Positions 26,783 through 35,644 of a stretch of DNA of 64,000 nt are shown in pieces. The position numbers and the translations under genes are program-made. Position 1 is the stretch's first letter, and each line of letters begins with the position of its first letter. Under the pieces are notes generated by a model that saw nothing but the letters and a program-made list of their open reading frames with translations, ran no database searches and had not been told where the DNA came from. Source of the stretch: Phormidesmis priestleyi Ana (GTDB taxonomy: Bacteria > Cyanobacteriota > Cyanobacteriia > Phormidesmidales > Phormidesmidaceae); the NCBI GenBank assembly GCA_001314865.1, contig LJZR01000006.1, positions 1-64,000 of the forward strand. Reading direction: 5' to 3'.

Positions 26783-27415
26783 CTACCTTAATCGAGGAGG
26801 CGTATCAAAATCGGGAATCTCAAGCTTAGGAATATTTATAATTCTTTCGTTGATCCAGTCTGAGTTCCAATCAGGCGCGTTTTTTATAGCGCGAGCGACC
26901 TCTTTAGTCCACTCCGACATCTTAACTTGAAAGTCAATGTACAGTTCCGTCTTGGTAAAGCCAGATCCCCTTTTTACAAACTGATCAAAGTAGGTGGACT
27001 GAATATTTTTCATGTACTGAGGTCTCGACTCTCCATCTGAAATGATCACAGGCAGCACCAACCCTCGGCCGTTTCCTTCAATCCCAAATCCCGCCTCTTT
27101 TTCCCGATGCAGCATCACATGGCATTCTTTCATGCACCACTCCGATTCAAAATAAGAGGGAGATGAGAGCACAACCAAGCATTTTGAGTAGGCCAGCGCC
27201 ATCTTAAGCCGCAGCGGCCATGCGTCTCCGTCATAAATAGAAAGCGTATCTACAAATATCGTCGGTGAATATCCTAAGCCACCCTGCAAATGAAAGCGAA
27301 ACAGGTCTAAAAAATGCTCATGAACCCACTCATAGATGATAGGTTCTCGGCTATAGCTCAAGAAAACATCGTATTGGTAATCATTACTCGCTGGTTGCTG
27401 GTTCATCTCAGTCAC
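26783..27415 (-). CDS. TIR domain protein
   Basis: This 210-residue protein consists mainly of a TIR domain: YQYDVFLSYSRE (box 1, about 14-24), PTIFVDTLSIYDGDAWPLRL (BB-loop region, about 51-70), and LSSPSYFESEWCMKE (83-97), the S-x5-S-x-W-C-x2-E arrangement that supplies the catalytic glutamate (Glu97) in TIR NADases. The C-terminal 60 residues are helical, with an acidic/proline tail. No membrane segment is seen. It precedes the KGGVGR-ATPase-TIR gene by 8 bp. The locus follows the terminator of the ribosomal operon and lacks HIP1 sites. The function could be immune effector or signalling; the sequence alone does not tell. Confidence 0.87.
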   Translation of the reverse strand: MTEMNQQPASNDYQYDVFLSYSREPIIYEWVHEHFLDLFRFHLQGGLGYSPTIFVDTLSIYDGDAWPLRLKMALAYSKCLVVLSSPSYFESEWCMKECHVMLHREKEAGFGIEGNGRGLVLPVIISDGESRPQYMKNIQSTYFDQFVKRGSGFTKTELYIDFQVKMSEWTKEVARAIKNAPDWNSDWINERIINIPKLEIPDFDTPPRLR

Positions 27416-27438
27416 GCGCAGTGCTGATAAAAGCTAGT

Positions 27439-27475
27439 AAAAAAAAGGGAAGCTAGCTATTTATGCCAACTTCCC
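27439..27475 (-). terminator. Terminator of the ribosomal protein operon
   Basis: Read on the minus strand: GGGAAG (27475-27470), a 17-nt loop, CTTCCC (27452-27447), then eight Ts. It lies about 220 bp after rplL and only about 25 bp before the start codon of the TIR gene. A second hairpin (CGTAATAGA/TCTATTACG, 27599-27621) sits between. Confidence 0.75.
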
Positions 27476-27627
27476 TAGTTAAAGTCAATTGTCGTAATTA
27501 ACTTTTAGTATTTGCAAATGGTAGCTAAATAGCGGCTAAATGGCAGCAATTTCAGACTGCGCTGCGCTAACCACCGCCATTCGAGAGATAAGGCCCACAA
27601 CGTAATAGATTCACTCTATTACGCAGC

Positions 27628-27700
27628 GGATCTACCTGTAGAAGATCTACCTGTAGGTCTACTTATAGGTCTACTTATAGATCTACTTGTAGATCTACTT
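27628..27700. repeat. 12-13-bp tandem repeat after rplL
   Basis: Imperfect copies of AGATCTACCTGTAG and GGTCTACTTATA run into the rplL stop codon. The unit contains the palindrome AGATCT, which also appears near 33206-33240 and in the terminator at 43155-43191. Confidence 0.85.
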
Positions 27701-28081
27701 AACAGTGACCTTAGCGCCTGCATCTTCAAGTGCTTTCTTAGCTTCTTCAGCAGCGTCTTTGGGAATGGCTTCCTTGACGGTAACTGGCGCAGACTCTACC
27801 ATGCCTTTTGCTTCTTTCAAGCCGAGGCCTGTCATCGTACGGACGACCTTAAGAATCGCGATTTTCTTGTCGCCAGGAACTTCATCCAACACAACGTCAA
27901 ATTCAGTCTTCTCTTCGACTTCTTCAGCAGCGCCACCACCACCAGCGGCCATCATCATGCCACCAACGGGGGCAGCTGCGCTTACACCAAAGGCTTCTTC
28001 AATCTGAGAAACCAGCTCAGAAGCTTCTAGCAGGGATAGGGTTTTTAGCTTTTCCAAAATTTCGTCAGTTGCAGCAGACAT
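27695..28081 (-). CDS. rplL: 50S ribosomal protein L7/L12
   Basis: This is the stalk protein of the large ribosomal subunit, which recruits translation factors. At 128 residues it has an N-terminal dimerisation helix (residues 1-35), an Ala/Gly/Met hinge ([16 protein letters not shown], about 39-55) and the C-terminal factor-binding domain ([12 protein letters not shown] ... [12 protein letters not shown] ... [15 protein letters not shown]). It is the last gene of secE-nusG-rplK-rplA-rplJ-rplL, with rplJ 58 bp upstream. Confidence 0.98.
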   Translation of the reverse strand: MSAATDEILEKLKTLSLLEASELVSQIEEAFGVSAAAPVGGMMMAAGGGGAAEEVEEKTEFDVVLDEVPGDKKIAILKVVRTMTGLGLKEAKGMVESAPVTVKEAIPKDAAEEAKKALEDAGAKVTVK

Positions 28082-28139
28082 TAATGTCTCTCCTTTTAGT
28101 TAAATTGTTTGTAGTGAATTGATCGTTGAAAATGGCGAA

Positions 28140-28667
28140 CTATTCTTCGCCTTTCTCGGCATATGCTTTGATCCCACGACCAATCGAAGCGGGAACCTCT
28201 TTGATGCCCACAGCCACTTTGGTAGCCACTGCATTGATTGCGATCGCAATTTTTGCGTACAGTTCGTCCTTAGTTGGCAAGTCAGCGAGTGCTTCAGCAT
28301 CTTTTTGAGCCAGCAGCCTGCCTTCTAAAACAGCGCCGCGAATCTCAGTTTTTTTCGTATCTTTCTGAAACTTTTTGTAAGCCTTAACCGCCGAACCAAT
28401 GTCTTCTTGGGTTAGTAGCACAGCCGACGTTCCCGTCAGCAAAGACTCCATCTCTTGCCACTGCTCTTTGCCGTCAATCGCGCGCTTAAGCAGCGTGTTT
28501 TTAGAGATTTTGCACACCGTGCCCGACTCACGCAGGCGAACTCTTAAGTCTCCAATTTGAGCCACCGAGAGCCCTGCATAGTCAATCACGACAGCCGCCT
28601 GCGATTCGCTCAATAGCGTTTCTAACTCAGCAACTAGCGCTTGCTTGTTTGCTAGCGTTCTTCCCAT
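28140..28667 (-). CDS. rplJ: 50S ribosomal protein L10
   Basis: L10 anchors the L12 stalk to 23S rRNA. The 175 residues show the standard fold: MGRTLANKQALVAELETLL, VVIDYAGLSVAQIGDLRVRLR, KNTLLKRAI, then a C-terminal helix that binds L12 dimers (LPTKDELYAKIAIAINAVATK). A strong ribosome binding site (GGAGGTGA) lies just upstream. The leader upstream carries an attenuator-like hairpin, consistent with autogenous control by L10-L12, which is known for this operon in bacteria. Confidence 0.98.
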   Translation of the reverse strand: MGRTLANKQALVAELETLLSESQAAVVIDYAGLSVAQIGDLRVRLRESGTVCKISKNTLLKRAIDGKEQWQEMESLLTGTSAVLLTQEDIGSAVKAYKKFQKDTKKTEIRGAVLEGRLLAQKDAEALADLPTKDELYAKIAIAINAVATKVAVGIKEVPASIGRGIKAYAEKGEE

Positions 28668-28972
28668 TCCATCTCACCTCCTTTTTTTTTAGATACTAAA
28701 AAGCCCCGACCTACAAACCAGAGCGGGGCAAACGTATCAAAGATGAACTCACACTTCCAGTAACGGAGGAAAGTAACCTTGTAACGCAACCTCGGTAGGA
28801 AATTAAGCAGTGTTGCTGATAAAAATCAGATAAACCACACCTACTGTCTCTGGCGGCAATATTCAATTTTTAGCTTAAGCCATTAAAACTGAATCCTTGT
28901 AAAGGTTGTAAGTCTCAAAAATGCACATCTTAAAGTTGTACATCCAAGCTTTTGGCTTGGTCTATAGATCGC
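28668..28972 (-). promoter_or_regulatory. rplJ leader with attenuator-like hairpin
   Basis: This 305-nt spacer between rplA and rplJ holds GCCCCG (28729-28724) paired with CGGGGC (28708-28703) around a 15-nt loop, followed by TTTTTAG on the minus strand, then the rplJ ribosome binding site. Its position matches the ribosomal L10 leader that binds L10-L12. No gene is present. The leader structure beyond this hairpin was not folded. Confidence 0.6.
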
Positions 28973-29689
28973 CTATAGCTCGCCTAATTTCAGGTCTCTG
29001 AGCGCCTGCGGATCTACCGAAATAGAAGGGCCTTGCGTCATTGAAACTGAAACTGTTCGCCAAAAGCGACCCTTTGCCCCAGAAGGACGATTGCGGTCAA
29101 TCGTTTCTTGCAGCGCTTTGAGGTTTTCTAGCAAATCTGCTTCTGAAAAATCAGCCTTACCAAATTTAACATGAACGATGCCCGTTTTATCGGCTCTGAA
29201 CTCAAGCTTACCAGCTTTAAACTCTTCAATCGCTTGGGCAACGTCAAAAGTAACCGTACCGCCTTTGGGTGAAGGCATGAGTCCACGGGGGCCTAGCACA
29301 CGTCCTAGCTTGGCAACTTTAGGCATCATGTCTGGTGTTGCCACCAACACATCAAAGTCCATCATGCCTTTAGCAATGTCGTCAATGAGTTCTTCAGAGC
29401 CTGCGATCGCCGCACCTGCTGCACTGGCTTCGTTGACCTTTTCACCGCGAGCAACCACAGCAACCCGAACAGCCTGACCAGTGCCTTTGGGCAACGCCAC
29501 GGTAGTTCTAATTTGCTGGTCGGTATATTTGGGATCAATACCTAGTCGGATATGGGCTTCAGCGGTTTCATTGAACTTGGCTGTTGCTGTTTCTTTGAGC
29601 AGGGCGATCGCCTCAGCGGGCTGATAGGATCGCGTGGTGTCTACTTTTTCAAGCAGAGCTTGCATTCTTTTAGATTCTTTCTTAGCCAT
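28973..29689 (-). CDS. rplA: 50S ribosomal protein L1
   Basis: L1 forms the mobile L1 stalk near the E site. The 238-residue protein has the expected motifs: [62 protein letters not shown] and the C-terminal [20 protein letters not shown]. It follows rplK by about 90 bp on the minus strand. A clear SD-like GGAGAAAC precedes the ATG. Confidence 0.98.
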   Translation of the reverse strand: MAKKESKRMQALLEKVDTTRSYQPAEAIALLKETATAKFNETAEAHIRLGIDPKYTDQQIRTTVALPKGTGQAVRVAVVARGEKVNEASAAGAAIAGSEELIDDIAKGMMDFDVLVATPDMMPKVAKLGRVLGPRGLMPSPKGGTVTFDVAQAIEEFKAGKLEFRADKTGIVHVKFGKADFSEADLLENLKALQETIDRNRPSGAKGRFWRTVSVSMTQGPSISVDPQALRDLKLGEL

Positions 29690-29777
29690 TGTTTCTCCTG
29701 GGGTTAATTGCGAAGCCTAAGCCTCTCCCCCAATAAATGTGGTCAGTTAGTCGGCATTGATGAAGTAGGCTATGCGT

Positions 29778-30203
29778 CTACCCAGCGACCTCAACGCCCA
29801 TGTTGCGAGCGGTGCCTTCAATGATATTCATCGCCATTTCAATGTCATTGGCGTTGAGATCAGGCATTTTGGTCTCAGCAATTTCCTTTAGCTGAGCACG
29901 GGTAATAGAGCCCACCTTCTCAGTCCTAGGATTGCCAGATCCTTTCTCAATCTTGGCTGCTTTCTTGATTAAAACGGATGCGGGCGGCGTTTTGAGAATA
30001 AAGGTGAAGCTTCTGTCTTCAAACACAGAAATTTCAACCGGTACAATCAAGCCTGCTTTTTCAGCGGTTCTGGCGTTGTAGTCTTTACAGAACGCCATAA
30101 TGTTGACACCGTGCTGACCCAATGCGGGGCCAATGGGTGGCGCAGGGTTCGCCTTGCCAGCGGGAATCGCTAGCTTAATGAGCGCAACTACCTTCTTTGC
30201 CAT
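29778..30203 (-). CDS. rplK: 50S ribosomal protein L11
   Basis: L11 binds the GTPase-associated centre of 23S rRNA. It has the N-terminal Lys-rich strand, [20 protein letters not shown] (residues 14-33) and a C-terminal RNA-binding domain ending [12 protein letters not shown]. It is 141 residues, the normal length. It lies 22 bp after nusG in the same operon. Confidence 0.98.
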   Translation of the reverse strand: MAKKVVALIKLAIPAGKANPAPPIGPALGQHGVNIMAFCKDYNARTAEKAGLIVPVEISVFEDRSFTFILKTPPASVLIKKAAKIEKGSGNPRTEKVGSITRAQLKEIAETKMPDLNANDIEMAMNIIEGTARNMGVEVAG

Positions 30204-30225
30204 GAATTAACTCTTATTTACTCAC

Positions 30226-30891
30226 TTAACTTTCTTTTTTGACCTGATTAAACTCAAGCTCTACAGGTGTATCGCGACCAAAAATCGAGAGCAATGCCTT
30301 AAGCTTGCTCCGCTCTGGACTCACTTCGATGACCTCACCCTCAAAGTCCTTAAATGGCCCAGAGAGAACTGTAATCTTATCACCCGCTGCCATGTCAATT
30401 TTAACAACAGGCGCTTGTTCTTGAGTTTGCTTGAAGATTCGCTTAACTTCACCTGGGCTCAAGGGCATGGGTTTTACATGTCCTCTGCCTCTGCCTTGGG
30501 CACGACGCTGTTCGGCCCCCACAAAGTTAATCACATGGGGGGTATTCTTTACAACCTGCCAGGCGTCGTCATCTAGCGCCATGCGAATAAGCACATAGCC
30601 AGGAAAAACTTTTTCGTCCAGGCTTTGGCGAGAGCCATCTTTGCGCATTTTGACCGCAGGCGTCTGTGGGATCTCAACATCTAAAATGATGTTGGCCAAG
30701 TCAAAAGTTTTAACACGCTGCTCTAGCGTTAGTTTGACCTTTTTTTCACAGCCCGAAGCTACTTGAACCGCATACCAGTGAGGTCGCGCTGTGCGAGCTT
30801 TGACTTTTTCATCAGCGCCATCGCCCGACTCATCTGAGAGGTCGTCGTCAGTCAGCTGTTCTTCATCGTAATTAGAGTTTGCTTGAACCAT
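30226..30891 (-). CDS. nusG: Transcription termination/antitermination factor NusG
   Basis: NusG travels with RNA polymerase and couples it to ribosomes or Rho. At 221 residues it has an acidic N-terminal extension of about 35 residues. The NGN domain follows (PHWYAVQVASGCEKKVKLTL ... KVFPGYVLIRMALDDDAWQVV ... VINFVGAE), then a linker and the C-terminal KOW domain (GDKITVLSGPFKDFEGEVIEVSPERSK; here split by PFKDFEG). secE is 3 bp upstream and rplK 22 bp downstream, so co-transcription is likely. Confidence 0.98.
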   Translation of the reverse strand: MVQANSNYDEEQLTDDDLSDESGDGADEKVKARTARPHWYAVQVASGCEKKVKLTLEQRVKTFDLANIILDVEIPQTPAVKMRKDGSRQSLDEKVFPGYVLIRMALDDDAWQVVKNTPHVINFVGAEQRRAQGRGRGHVKPMPLSPGEVKRIFKQTQEQAPVVKIDMAAGDKITVLSGPFKDFEGEVIEVSPERSKLKALLSIFGRDTPVELEFNQVKKES

Positions 30892-30894
30892 AAG

Positions 30895-31221
30895 TTAAAA
30901 AACCTGTCTAGACGCCCAGCCAAAGAGCTTATCTACAAAATAAATCAGCGTAGCTGAAAGCCCAACCATTAAAATCACAGCGGCGGATTCGCTGATGAGC
31001 TGTTGCCGCGTGGGCCAAATAACTTTCGTCAGCTCTTCGCGAGTGCCTTCTACAAACGCACCTGCGCTGAAGCCGTCCGAGTTGCCAGCGCCCGCCTGAC
31101 TTCCTTTTGATTCTTTGGATTGCCCTTTCATTGGCCCTTTGACTTGGCCTTGGGCTAAACCATTGCTTGAATCCTTGGCGCCGTCTTGTATCGGTGCTCG
31201 CTTAGCGTCTTTCTTGGCCAC
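30895..31221 (-). CDS. secE: Preprotein translocase subunit SecE, N-terminally extended
   Basis: SecE clamps SecY in the translocon. The C-terminal 60 residues are a standard single-span SecE: FVEGTREELTKVIWPTRQQL amphipathic helix, then membrane segment AAVILMVGLSATLIYFVDKLF. The N-terminal 45 residues are an unusual Lys/Gly/Gln/Ser-rich extension (GQVKGPMKGQSKESKGSQ), making the protein 108 residues against about 60-80 in most bacteria. A later start is not indicated: MAKKDAKR is a good beginning, though an internal Met in the extension exists. Confidence 0.95.
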   Translation of the reverse strand: MAKKDAKRAPIQDGAKDSSNGLAQGQVKGPMKGQSKESKGSQAGAGNSDGFSAGAFVEGTREELTKVIWPTRQQLISESAAVILMVGLSATLIYFVDKLFGWASRQVF

Positions 31222-31389
31222 TGACTTTCGGCTCCTTGCTCACTCAAATACTCTATAAAATGAAAACAAAAATGACGCCTTCATTATATAGACAGCAAAC
31301 TTGCCCAAAAGATAAGCCTTTATCGCTTAACTCTAAAAAACTAGATCAAGCGAATGGACTACTTTTGGGCAGAGCTTGACATCTAAAAG

Positions 31390-31462
31390 CACGCCCTGAG
31401 GGACTCGAACCCCCGACATTCGGTTTTGGAGACCGACGTTCTACCAACTGAACTAAGGACGC
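31390..31462 (-). tRNA. trnW: tRNA-Trp (CCA)
   Basis: The reverse complement folds into a full cloverleaf: acceptor GCGTCCT with AGGGCGT, D-arm with TTGGTAG loop, anticodon stem TCGGT/ACCGA with loop CTCCAAA (anticodon CCA), T-arm GGGGGTTCGAGTCCC. It sits upstream of secE on the same strand, a conserved neighbourhood. Confidence 0.97.
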
Positions 31463-31806
31463 ATAGTCTAACCTGAACTTCGGCCTGTCCGAGATTTAAC
31501 AAACTGTACATGCGCTCTAACATATCTTTTAAATAGGATTAGAAAGCATGTACAGGGCGCTATTGTAACACGCGGCCCAAGCATGGTTCAAACTCTATGC
31601 TCAAACTCTTATGCCTAAACGCGATAACCATGCCCAAACGCTATGCCCAAACGCTATATCCCCTTCCATAACGACTATGTACTGCCCACCTTGCGATGTC
31701 TTAGTTGACATCTCTTATGGGGCATTTAAATAGCTACGGAATAGTTATAGGGGTGAGATAGCAGCAGTAACCGGACAGCGACAAGTGCGACGAAGGTGCT
31801 TGTTTT
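31463..31806. other. Intergenic region between rplS and tRNA-Trp
   Basis: These 344 bp hold an inverted repeat GTACATGC/GCATGTAC (31506-31553), tandem units of TATGCCCAAACGC (about 31582-31661) and a small hairpin GATGTC/GACATC (31695-31712). No gene is seen. Confidence 0.65.
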
Positions 31807-32169
31807 TTATAGTGCGCGGTCGAAGCGTTGCTTGAGTCGAGTGGCTTTACCGACGCGATCGCGTAGATAGTACAACTTGGCCCGACGCGCTTTACCTCGG
31901 CGGATCACTGTAATACTAGCAACTCTTGGTGCATGGAGTAAAAAGACTCTTTCTACACCTATGCCTTGAAATACACGGCGCACCGTAATGGTTTCGTTAA
32001 TGCCACCATTGCGCATAGCAATGATGGTTCCTTCGTAGGGTTGGACGCGCTCTTTGCCGCCCTCTACAATTCGCACTCCAACGCGAACCGTGTCTCCTAC
32101 ATAGATCTTAGGAAGATCGTCTTTGATATATTCCGCTTCAATAGAGCGGATAATTGCTTCAGCGTTCAT
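31807..32169 (-). CDS. rplS: 50S ribosomal protein L19
   Basis: L19 contributes to the subunit interface. The 120 residues show [60 protein letters not shown] and [16 protein letters not shown]; each is a conserved block of the family. It lies upstream of tRNA-Trp and secE on the same strand, the arrangement usual in cyanobacteria. Confidence 0.98.
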   Translation of the reverse strand: MNAEAIIRSIEAEYIKDDLPKIYVGDTVRVGVRIVEGGKERVQPYEGTIIAMRNGGINETITVRRVFQGIGVERVFLLHAPRVASITVIRRGKARRAKLYYLRDRVGKATRLKQRFDRAL

Positions 32170-32296
32170 TACAGCCTTTTATTCAATCAGCGCACAGTCT
32201 TTAAAGGTATATCAAAAAGGAAAGAATTGGAAGGAAAATTTTAAGACCTATCGCTAAAAACAGAAATTAGACAGTGGCTGCTGGGGCTGATGCCTC

Positions 32297-32331
32297 TTAA
32301 CTCACTTGTCAACTCACTTGCCAACTCACTG
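32297..32331. repeat. 11-14-bp direct repeats upstream of map
   Basis: CAACTCACTTG is repeated in tandem (AACTCACTTGTCAACTCACTTGCCAACTCACT), about 45 bp before the map start codon. Confidence 0.8.
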
Positions 32332-32375
32332 CTGAAAACAGCTACGATAACTATTCTGACCCCGTTTTCATCGCT

Positions 32376-33206
32376 ATGAATTTTTTAACCAACCTACTGC
32401 CTACCCTCTCTTTTCCCTCTGCCTTAAATGTCAAAGCCGGTCGGCGTATTGAACTAAAGTCGGACTCGGAAATAGAGACTATGCGGGCCGCCGCGAGGAT
32501 TGTGGCCACCGTTCTGAAGGAAATTAGCGAGATGACAGCCGCTGGCATGACCACGGCAGATTTAGACGACTATGCTGAAAAGCGTATTCGCGAGATGGGT
32601 GCAACGCCTAGTTTTAAGGGCTATCACGGGTTCCCAGCATCTATTTGTGCCAGTGTGAATAACGAGGTGGTTCATGGAATTCCACGTAAGCGCAAGGTGA
32701 TTAAGTCGGGCGATGTGGTGAAAATTGACACGGGCGCTTATTACGAGGGCTTTCATGGCGACTCCTGTGTGACGATTGCCGTTGGCAAGGTCAATCCGCA
32801 GGCGCAGCGATTGATTGAAGCAGCTGAGGAAGCACTGTATGCAGGCATCAATCAGGTAAAGGCAGGTAATACACTGATGGATATTGCGGGCGCCATTGAA
32901 GACTCTGTACGCGCAAATAACTATTCAGTGGTAGAGGACTACACAGGCCATGGGGTTGGCCGAAACTTGCATGAGGAACCTGCTGTATTTAATTTTCGGA
33001 CTAAACAAGCCCCGAACGTGACGCTAAAACCTGGAATGACGCTGGCGATTGAGCCGATTTTGAATGCGGGATCGAAGCATACCCGAACGCTGAGCGATCG
33101 CTGGACAGTGGTTACTCTTGATAGATCGCTTTCGGCCCAGTGGGAGCATACTGTGCTAGTCACCGAGTCTGGCTACGAAATTTTGACCGATCGCACCAAA
33201 GTCTAG
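32376..33206 (+). CDS. map: Methionine aminopeptidase type I
   Basis: This enzyme removes the initiator methionine from nascent proteins. The 276-residue type I enzyme has [18 protein letters not shown], metal ligands in [16 protein letters not shown] (the two Asp), the His in [12 protein letters not shown], Glu in TLAIEPIL and the terminal Glu in [10 protein letters not shown] leader of about 22 residues precedes the usual start near [15 protein letters not shown]; a downstream start is possible. It is divergent from rplS. Confidence 0.96.
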   Translation: MNFLTNLLPTLSFPSALNVKAGRRIELKSDSEIETMRAAARIVATVLKEISEMTAAGMTTADLDDYAEKRIREMGATPSFKGYHGFPASICASVNNEVVHGIPRKRKVIKSGDVVKIDTGAYYEGFHGDSCVTIAVGKVNPQAQRLIEAAEEALYAGINQVKAGNTLMDIAGAIEDSVRANNYSVVEDYTGHGVGRNLHEEPAVFNFRTKQAPNVTLKPGMTLAIEPILNAGSKHTRTLSDRWTVVTLDRSLSAQWEHTVLVTESGYEILTDRTKV

Positions 33207-33308
33207 ATCTGAAAGTCTAGATCTACTAGATCGTATCGATCTGTATAGATCATCATTGGTTTATTAATCTTCGGGATCGCGATTTGAGATCGCGATTTGA
33301 GATCGCGC

Positions 33309-34433
33309 CTACTGAGCCTGCAAAGATTCTAGGCTGACACAACCTTCGTTGTCGTAATCGACAGTGACATCGTATAGGTAGGCTTTGGAAGCGCTGTCTT
33401 CAGGCAACTCTTCAGGCAGATTTTCGGGCTGGGTGATGATTGCGATCGCCTCCCTATTGAGTACTTCATAGCCCGTACTGCGAATAAGCACTGGCTGGCC
33501 CACCAACTCTCCTTGAGAATCAAACAGTAAGCCGATCTCAGCCTTGCCCGGAAGCTCTTCTAGGCATACGCTGAGCGATCGCCCCTTTAGGCTTAGCGCC
33601 GACTCAAGAGGATACTCCAACACATGGTCAGAATTAAAAATCGGATCAATATTTTCAATGCCGACTGCGCTGGCCTGCCGACCGATGCTGGCTTTCCATG
33701 CCCTCAGGTTTTCTGCCGCGCTCTCATCATCTGTTCCCTCTATGCGATAAGTCAGCCCCGCTAACAAATCCTCTAACAAAGGCTGCAAGGTTGTAGGAAC
33801 CGGTCTATTGCTAGACGCTATCAATTTACTTAGTAAAACTGCGTTGATAGCGTTAGATCCAGCTGCGGTCTCTTCGCCTGTGGCGGTATTTGCCGCCGTT
33901 GTAGGCGCAGAAGAAGCTGAAGGGGGATTACGATTTTCAGCGTTATTTGCAGTAACCAAATTGGGGAGCGAAGAACCCGCGTTATTCGTTTCAGCACTGT
34001 TCGTTTCAGCACTGTTCGTTTCAGCCAAGTTAGGCAGTGAGGAACCGGCAGCAGCATTGCCTCCGGCACTCTGATTACTCACACCCCCTGAAGGAACAGG
34101 AGCATTATTTGACTGAATTACCGCGCCTGACAGGCGACTAGAAGAACTTGCGCCTGCGGTTCCTGGGGCTGCTGACTTAGGTACAGAGTTAGGTGCAGAG
34201 GCTGCGATTGTTGCATCTGCTTTGACGGCACTGCCGGTAGATACATTCGGGTCAGGAACAGGCAGCGCACCCAGTTCAGAGGCATCTGGCGGATTCTTCG
34301 TGAGTTCAGTAAGCGGTACGTCTTCTTCTATGAGGGTGGGTTCGGCTTCGCTACCAGTCGGAATAAACATCAGCGCAGCATGTAACCCCAGCGCGGTTAA
34401 AAACATCGGGTGAATGAATTGAATAACCTTCAT
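33309..34433 (-). CDS. TonB-like envelope protein, low-complexity spacer
   Basis: This 374-residue protein has an N-terminal membrane anchor (about 10-27, FLTALGLHAALMFIP) and a Ser/Ala/Asn/Pro-rich spacer (about 40-200) with an AETNS repeat. Its C-terminal domain (about 205-374) includes SLKGRSLSVCLEELPGKAEIGLLFDSQG and ends near AYLYDVTVDYDNEGC. Anchor and C-terminal pattern resemble the protein at 24088-25056, so they are probably paralogues. The C-terminal domain, with GELVGQPVLIRSTGYEVLNREAI-like text, is reminiscent of the TonB C-terminal fold. The next gene of similar plan lies 48 bp upstream on the same strand. Confidence 0.55.
   Translation of the reverse strand: MKVIQFIHPMFLTALGLHAALMFIPTGSEAEPTLIEEDVPLTELTKNPPDASELGALPVPDPNVSTGSAVKADATIAASAPNSVPKSAAPGTAGASSSSRLSGAVIQSNNAPVPSGGVSNQSAGGNAAAGSSLPNLAETNSAETNSAETNNAGSSLPNLVTANNAENRNPPSASSAPTTAANTATGEETAAGSNAINAVLLSKLIASSNRPVPTTLQPLLEDLLAGLTYRIEGTDDESAAENLRAWKASIGRQASAVGIENIDPIFNSDHVLEYPLESALSLKGRSLSVCLEELPGKAEIGLLFDSQGELVGQPVLIRSTGYEVLNREAIAIITQPENLPEELPEDSASKAYLYDVTVDYDNEGCVSLESLQAQ
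33984..34024. repeat. 15-bp tandem repeat in TonB-like gene
   Basis: GTTCGTTTCAGCACT is repeated with small changes; on the minus strand it encodes repeated SAETN in the spacer. Confidence 0.85.
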
Positions 34434-34481
34434 AAGACGGTATAAGACGGTTTTAGAGGGGGCGTAAATTTATTAAAGGTA

Positions 34482-35552
34482 TTAAAGGGCTGATGGATTT
34501 TGGGGCCATATGACCAGCACAGTAGAAGCTTTCATGTCTACTAGGCTAATATACATGGCTGTTTCACCTGTGGCGGTCACCGCCTGATAGAGCAGTTCAT
34601 CGCCATAGTTCTCAACCTGGGTAAAGGTCAGCGCACCACTATAGGTAGATGTTAGCGTATTCAAAATTTCTTCTGGTTTCTGATTCATCCACCGCGCGTC
34701 ACTAGCGCCATTGGCGGCAGTGCCATCGGGCGATACGAAAAATTGCCCATTGCCTTTACGGAACAAGCTTACAGGGGGTAGACCCGTTTTTCCAGTCGTA
34801 TCAGCATCGCCAAATCCCGCTAAGTTGGCAATGAACACTTGCTGATCAGCGGTGGGATCGTAAGCCTGAGTGGGTTGATTAGAGTTTTGCGATGATGTGT
34901 CGGTCGGGGCTAGGGCTGTATCTGTTGGGCTAGGGTCTGCCGGGTTGGGTTGTTGAGGAGGGGGGGTAGATGCCTGAGGTGCAGCGCTAGAAGCGGGCGG
35001 GGGTGCAGCGGAGCTAGGAGGCGGTGGGGAAGCCGGAGGCGGGGGTTCAGGTGTTGAGGTCGCGATTTCTGACAGGTTGAGAATATCTACTGGAATTGAG
35101 GTGTCGGGATCGGCGGTTTCGGCTTCGATAGTTTCGGTGGAGGGGCGATCACCAAAAGGAACCACTAGCAACGCCACATGTAGGCTAACTGCGATCCAGA
35201 CAAGAGGACGATACATTACCTTTTGTAAGGTCGTGCGCTTAACTGCAGGTTCATTTTCTGCCTCATTTAATCGCCCATTTTTTGGCGCATTTTCTGGCGA
35301 TTTTTCTGGCGCATTTTCTGGCGCCGCAGATAAATGAGCATCCGCTAATGGCGTCCTCTGCGCAGCAGCAAATTTGTTTTTAGAGAATTTGTTTTTAGTA
35401 GAAGGAATCATAGGCACAGGGCCAAGTGAACTTGAAAAGGCTGAAATTGAAAATGTTGAAGTAAAAATAGGTAGAAATAAAAAATGTGTCTGAAGAGAAG
35501 TTTCTAATAAGCTTCCGACAGGTCTTTGAAAAACTTCTGATAGGTTTCTCAA
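34482..35552 (-). CDS. TonB-like envelope protein, third member
   Basis: This 356-residue protein has a long N-terminal region with EKSPENAPKN-like repeats before the anchor (about 112-132, VMYRPLVWIAVSLHVALLVVPFG). A Pro/Ala/Ser-rich spacer follows (about 165-225, PPPASPPPPSSAAPPPASS), and a small C-terminal domain (about 235-356) ends ASTVLVIWPQNPSAL. The anchor motif SLHVALLVVP matches LGLHAALMFIP in the neighbour. The true start may be the Met near MIPSTKNKF or the Met at VMYRPL, since the upstream part looks unconserved and repetitive. It is probably co-transcribed with the gene at 33309-34433. Confidence 0.5.
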   Translation of the reverse strand: MRNLSEVFQRPVGSLLETSLQTHFLFLPIFTSTFSISAFSSSLGPVPMIPSTKNKFSKNKFAAAQRTPLADAHLSAAPENAPEKSPENAPKNGRLNEAENEPAVKRTTLQKVMYRPLVWIAVSLHVALLVVPFGDRPSTETIEAETADPDTSIPVDILNLSEIATSTPEPPPPASPPPPSSAAPPPASSAAPQASTPPPQQPNPADPSPTDTALAPTDTSSQNSNQPTQAYDPTADQQVFIANLAGFGDADTTGKTGLPPVSLFRKGNGQFFVSPDGTAANGASDARWMNQKPEEILNTLTSTYSGALTFTQVENYGDELLYQAVTATGETAMYISLVDMKASTVLVIWPQNPSAL

Positions 35553-35566
35553 AGGTTTCTCAAAGG

Positions 35567-35638
35567 TTTTTGACTTTTTGACTTTTTGACTTTTTGACTT
35601 TTTGACTTTTTGACTTTTTGACTTTTTGACTTTTTGAC
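35567..35638. repeat. 8-bp tandem repeat, about nine copies
   Basis: GACTTTTT is repeated about nine times without interruption between the TonB-like gene and the pstS terminator. It is the shortest and most regular array in the window. Confidence 0.95.
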
Positions 35639-35644
35639 AATGGA

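Noticed and set aside
27599-27621. Hairpin after rplL as main terminator
   Set aside because: The stem is good but has no T-run; the hairpin at 27439-27475 with eight Ts fits better.
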